From contig NC_132894.1 in the NCBI RefSeq assembly GCF_030463535.1, forward strand, positions 12,855,433-12,919,432: DNA of 64,000 bases. Reading direction: 5' to 3'. The DNA comes from Salminus brasiliensis. Lineage: Eukaryota > Chordata > Actinopteri > Characiformes > Bryconidae. Below the pieces are notes generated by a model. That model was not told the DNA's origin, did not search any database, and saw nothing but the letters and a program-made list of their open reading frames with translations. Below, piece after piece: positions 62,337 to 64,000 of this stretch. The first letter of the stretch is position 1. The number at the start of each line of letters is the position of its first letter. A program made the translations under genes and the position numbers.

Positions 62337-62633
62337 GCCGGGCGCGGTGGCGCGTGCCTGTAATCCAAGTTACTGGGAGGCTGAGGCTGGCGGATCGTTT
62401 GAGCTCAGGGGTTCTGGGCTGTAGTGGACTATGCCGATCGGGTGTCCGCACTAAGTTCGGTATCGATATGGTGCTCCTGAGGGAGCTCGGGACCACCAGG
62501 TCGCCTAAGAAGGGGTGAACCGGCCCAGGTCGGAAACGGAGCAGGTCAAAGCCCCCGTGCCGATCAGTAGTGGGATCGCGCCTGTGAATAGACACTGCAG
62601 TGCAGCCTGAACAAGACAGCGGGACTCAGTCTT
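62337..62633 (+). ncRNA. rn7sl: 7SL RNA gene, copy 10 (beta upstream, gamma downstream)
   Basis: Second hybrid-context copy. Changes: GCGTGCCTG (shared with copy 8), GTCGCCTAAG and AAGAAGGGG. Structure and TTTTT terminator intact. Confidence 0.92.
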
Positions 62634-63292
62634 TTTCTGCCACTCTGATCCTAAACAGCCTGTTGCGGTAAAGTAATAATAAGACCGATTTAAAATTAAG
62701 CTTTTAAGTTTTATGAGTTTGTGTTTTCATAAGTTTACTCATTGCCTTGTATCATAACGGTTATTGTAAAATGACATGTCTCTGGGCTTAATCAAGTACC
62801 AACTACTAAATAACTAGTTCAATAACTGAACAAGGAAAACACCACTGATAAATTATAAAATGTAACTAATTAAAAGATACAATAATTATATATTCATACA
62901 TTAATAGTGCAGAAAATATCATTTTCAATTTTCTGTCAACCCTGTTATGATGGGGGGAAACAGCAGGAAATTACAATCGGTTGCCTTGAGTCATGTGACT
63001 TTAAGCAAGTGACTTTATTTCATTACAAAGAGGAATATAATGCAAAATATGGTAAGTCATATTTTTTGTTTTTGGACACCTAACTCATCAACCCCGTTAT
63101 ACTTGTATGTATTCATAAAATTCAAATATATATGAAATTGTTAATAAACTCTTTGTTGAGAACATGAGCTGCTTCGCCACGTCCTTCTTTACATTTCTAG
63201 CAGTAGCAGATTTAGCATATTAGAGGTGTACTCACGTTTCTTGTCTTATGTATAAGTTCTATTAGTAGTTTATAAAATACCAAGATTTTTCA

Positions 63293-64000
63293 TAATAACC
63301 TGCTACTGAACAAGACAAATGAGATGATGGAGGACTTTTACAGGACTAGGCCACTCTCCCAACATGTCCCTACTGAGTGGGGTTGTTGTGGAGATGGTTA
63401 AGAACTTACAGGTATCTCAGACTGCACCTGGATAATAAGTTGGACTGGTCAGTCAACACATCCTGTCCAGAAAGGGCCAGAGTCAGCTCTACTTTCTGAG
63501 GAGGTTGGGGTCCTTCAACATCTGTAAGAAGCTCCTGCAGATGATCTACCAGACGGTGGTGTCCAGCTGTCTTTTCTATGCTGTGGTGTGCTGGGGAGGA
63601 AGCATGTAAAAGAAAGACTGGACTGATCAGACATGCTGGGTCAGTGGTTGGTGTAGAACTGGACTCTGTGGTTTAAGTGGCAGAGAGGAGCCCACTGCAC
63701 AAACTGCTCTCCATCATGGACGATGATGGTCACCCACTACACACCATCATTATGGACCAAAGGAGCAAGTTCAGTGGCAGGTTGCTGTCACAGAGCTGCT
63801 CTACAGACAGACTCAGGAGATCCTTTGTTCCGAGAGCCATCAGGCTCTTCAACTCTTCCCAGTGGGGCCAGAAGAGGGAGGAGAATGGATGAGGACTGAG
63901 TCTCTTTTGTTTAATCCTAAATTGAATCTGAACTACTTTTCACTTTACTGTACATCCTGTACATCTGCACTCCTGGACATTACTGACACTTTACTTAAAT
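63293..64000 (+). mobile_element. LINE 3' remnant in gamma unit, copy 4 (cut by window edge)
   Basis: Fourth copy of the co-amplified LINE tail; it runs off the right edge, so at least one more unit boundary lies beyond. Confidence 0.7.

Larger units (their letters stand above)
44132..64000 (+). repeat. Tandem array of ten 7SL RNA genes in three unit types
   Basis: Approximate unit map by flanks: alpha 44132-45425 (7SL-1); beta 45426-47040 (7SL-2), then an L2 insertion; gamma 49387-51474 (7SL-3); beta 51475-52940 (7SL-4); gamma 52941-55035 (7SL-5); beta 55036-56410 (7SL-6); gamma 56411-58695 (7SL-7); beta/gamma hybrid 58696-59782 (7SL-8); Tc1 remnant 59783-60830; alpha 60866-62165 (7SL-9); beta/gamma hybrid 62166 to the edge (7SL-10). 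Start-to-start spacing is 1.34, 4.01, 2.04, 1.54, 2.03, 1.46, 2.21, 2.11 and 1.35 kb. The array is open at the right edge, so the total copy number is unknown. Confidence 0.9.

Noticed and set aside
44240-62595. A highly conserved minus-strand 90-aa frame (MSIHRRDPTTDRHGG...) and a plus-strand frame (LSSGVLGCSGLC...) found in all ten array units
   Set aside because: Both lie across the 7SL RNA gene. Their conservation follows from the RNA; 7SL has these open frames by chance, and no independent start, promoter or codon pattern is seen.
44254-62633. Alu-like SINE family
   Set aside because: The 5' part looks like Alu, but every copy keeps the central S domain and lacks a poly-A tail and target duplications, so these are 7SL genes in tandem, not retroposed SINEs.

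Overview
The window is teleost nuclear DNA. It has AT-rich introns with GT-AG borders, fish-type hAT, Tc1, tRNA-SINE and L2-like repeats, and protein-coding genes whose spliced exons match vertebrate families almost residue for residue. The species cannot be fixed from sequence alone.

The left two thirds (1-43.9 kb) hold five ordinary genes, each assembled here exon by exon with reading phase checked. From left to right they are rtel1 (minus, 26 exons, 853 residues, C-terminus beyond the left edge), txlng (plus, 9 exons, 479 aa), rbbp7-type histone chaperone (minus, 12 exons, 425 aa), zrsr2 (plus, 11 exons, 638 aa) and ap1s2 (minus, 4 coding exons, 157 aa). rtel1/txlng and rbbp7/zrsr2 are head-to-head pairs; the second shares a promoter of about 310 bp. 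txlng/rbbp7 and zrsr2/ap1s2 are tail-to-tail. TXLNG, RBBP7, ZRSR2 and AP1S2 all lie in human Xp22.2, so four of the five form a conserved vertebrate linkage group and rtel1 is the exception. The genes do not form one pathway: genome stability (rtel1), coiled-coil trafficking or transcription regulation (txlng), chromatin (rbbp7), minor-intron splicing (zrsr2) and clathrin trafficking (ap1s2).

The right third (44.13-64.0 kb) is a tandem array of ten full-length 7SL (SRP) RNA genes. All are on the plus strand, all are exactly 297 nt by my count, and all keep the Alu domain, S domain and T-run terminator. The first starts about 0.35 kb upstream of ap1s2 exon 1 and is divergent from it, and the array runs off the right edge. 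Copies sit in three kinds of flanking sequence (called alpha, beta and gamma here) that mostly alternate. Alpha and gamma copies have a TATA-like TTAAAAG at exactly -30; beta copies do not. Two copies (8 and 10) join a beta upstream flank to a gamma downstream flank, as expected from recombination inside the 7SL gene. Spacers carry a co-amplified LINE 3' remnant, ATT/AGT microsatellites, a conserved non-7SL block of about 230-310 bp, a decayed Tc1-like transposase, and one recent 5'-truncated L2-like LINE with an open 588-codon reverse transcriptase ORF and a short target-site duplication; two paralogous units still show the empty site.

Introns and intergenic stretches hold smaller transposon relics: a 615-bp hAT element with 8-bp target duplications, tRNA-derived SINEs, several inverted-repeat MITEs and a 189-bp near-palindrome downstream of zrsr2. 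The 7SL array is the part most worth following up.
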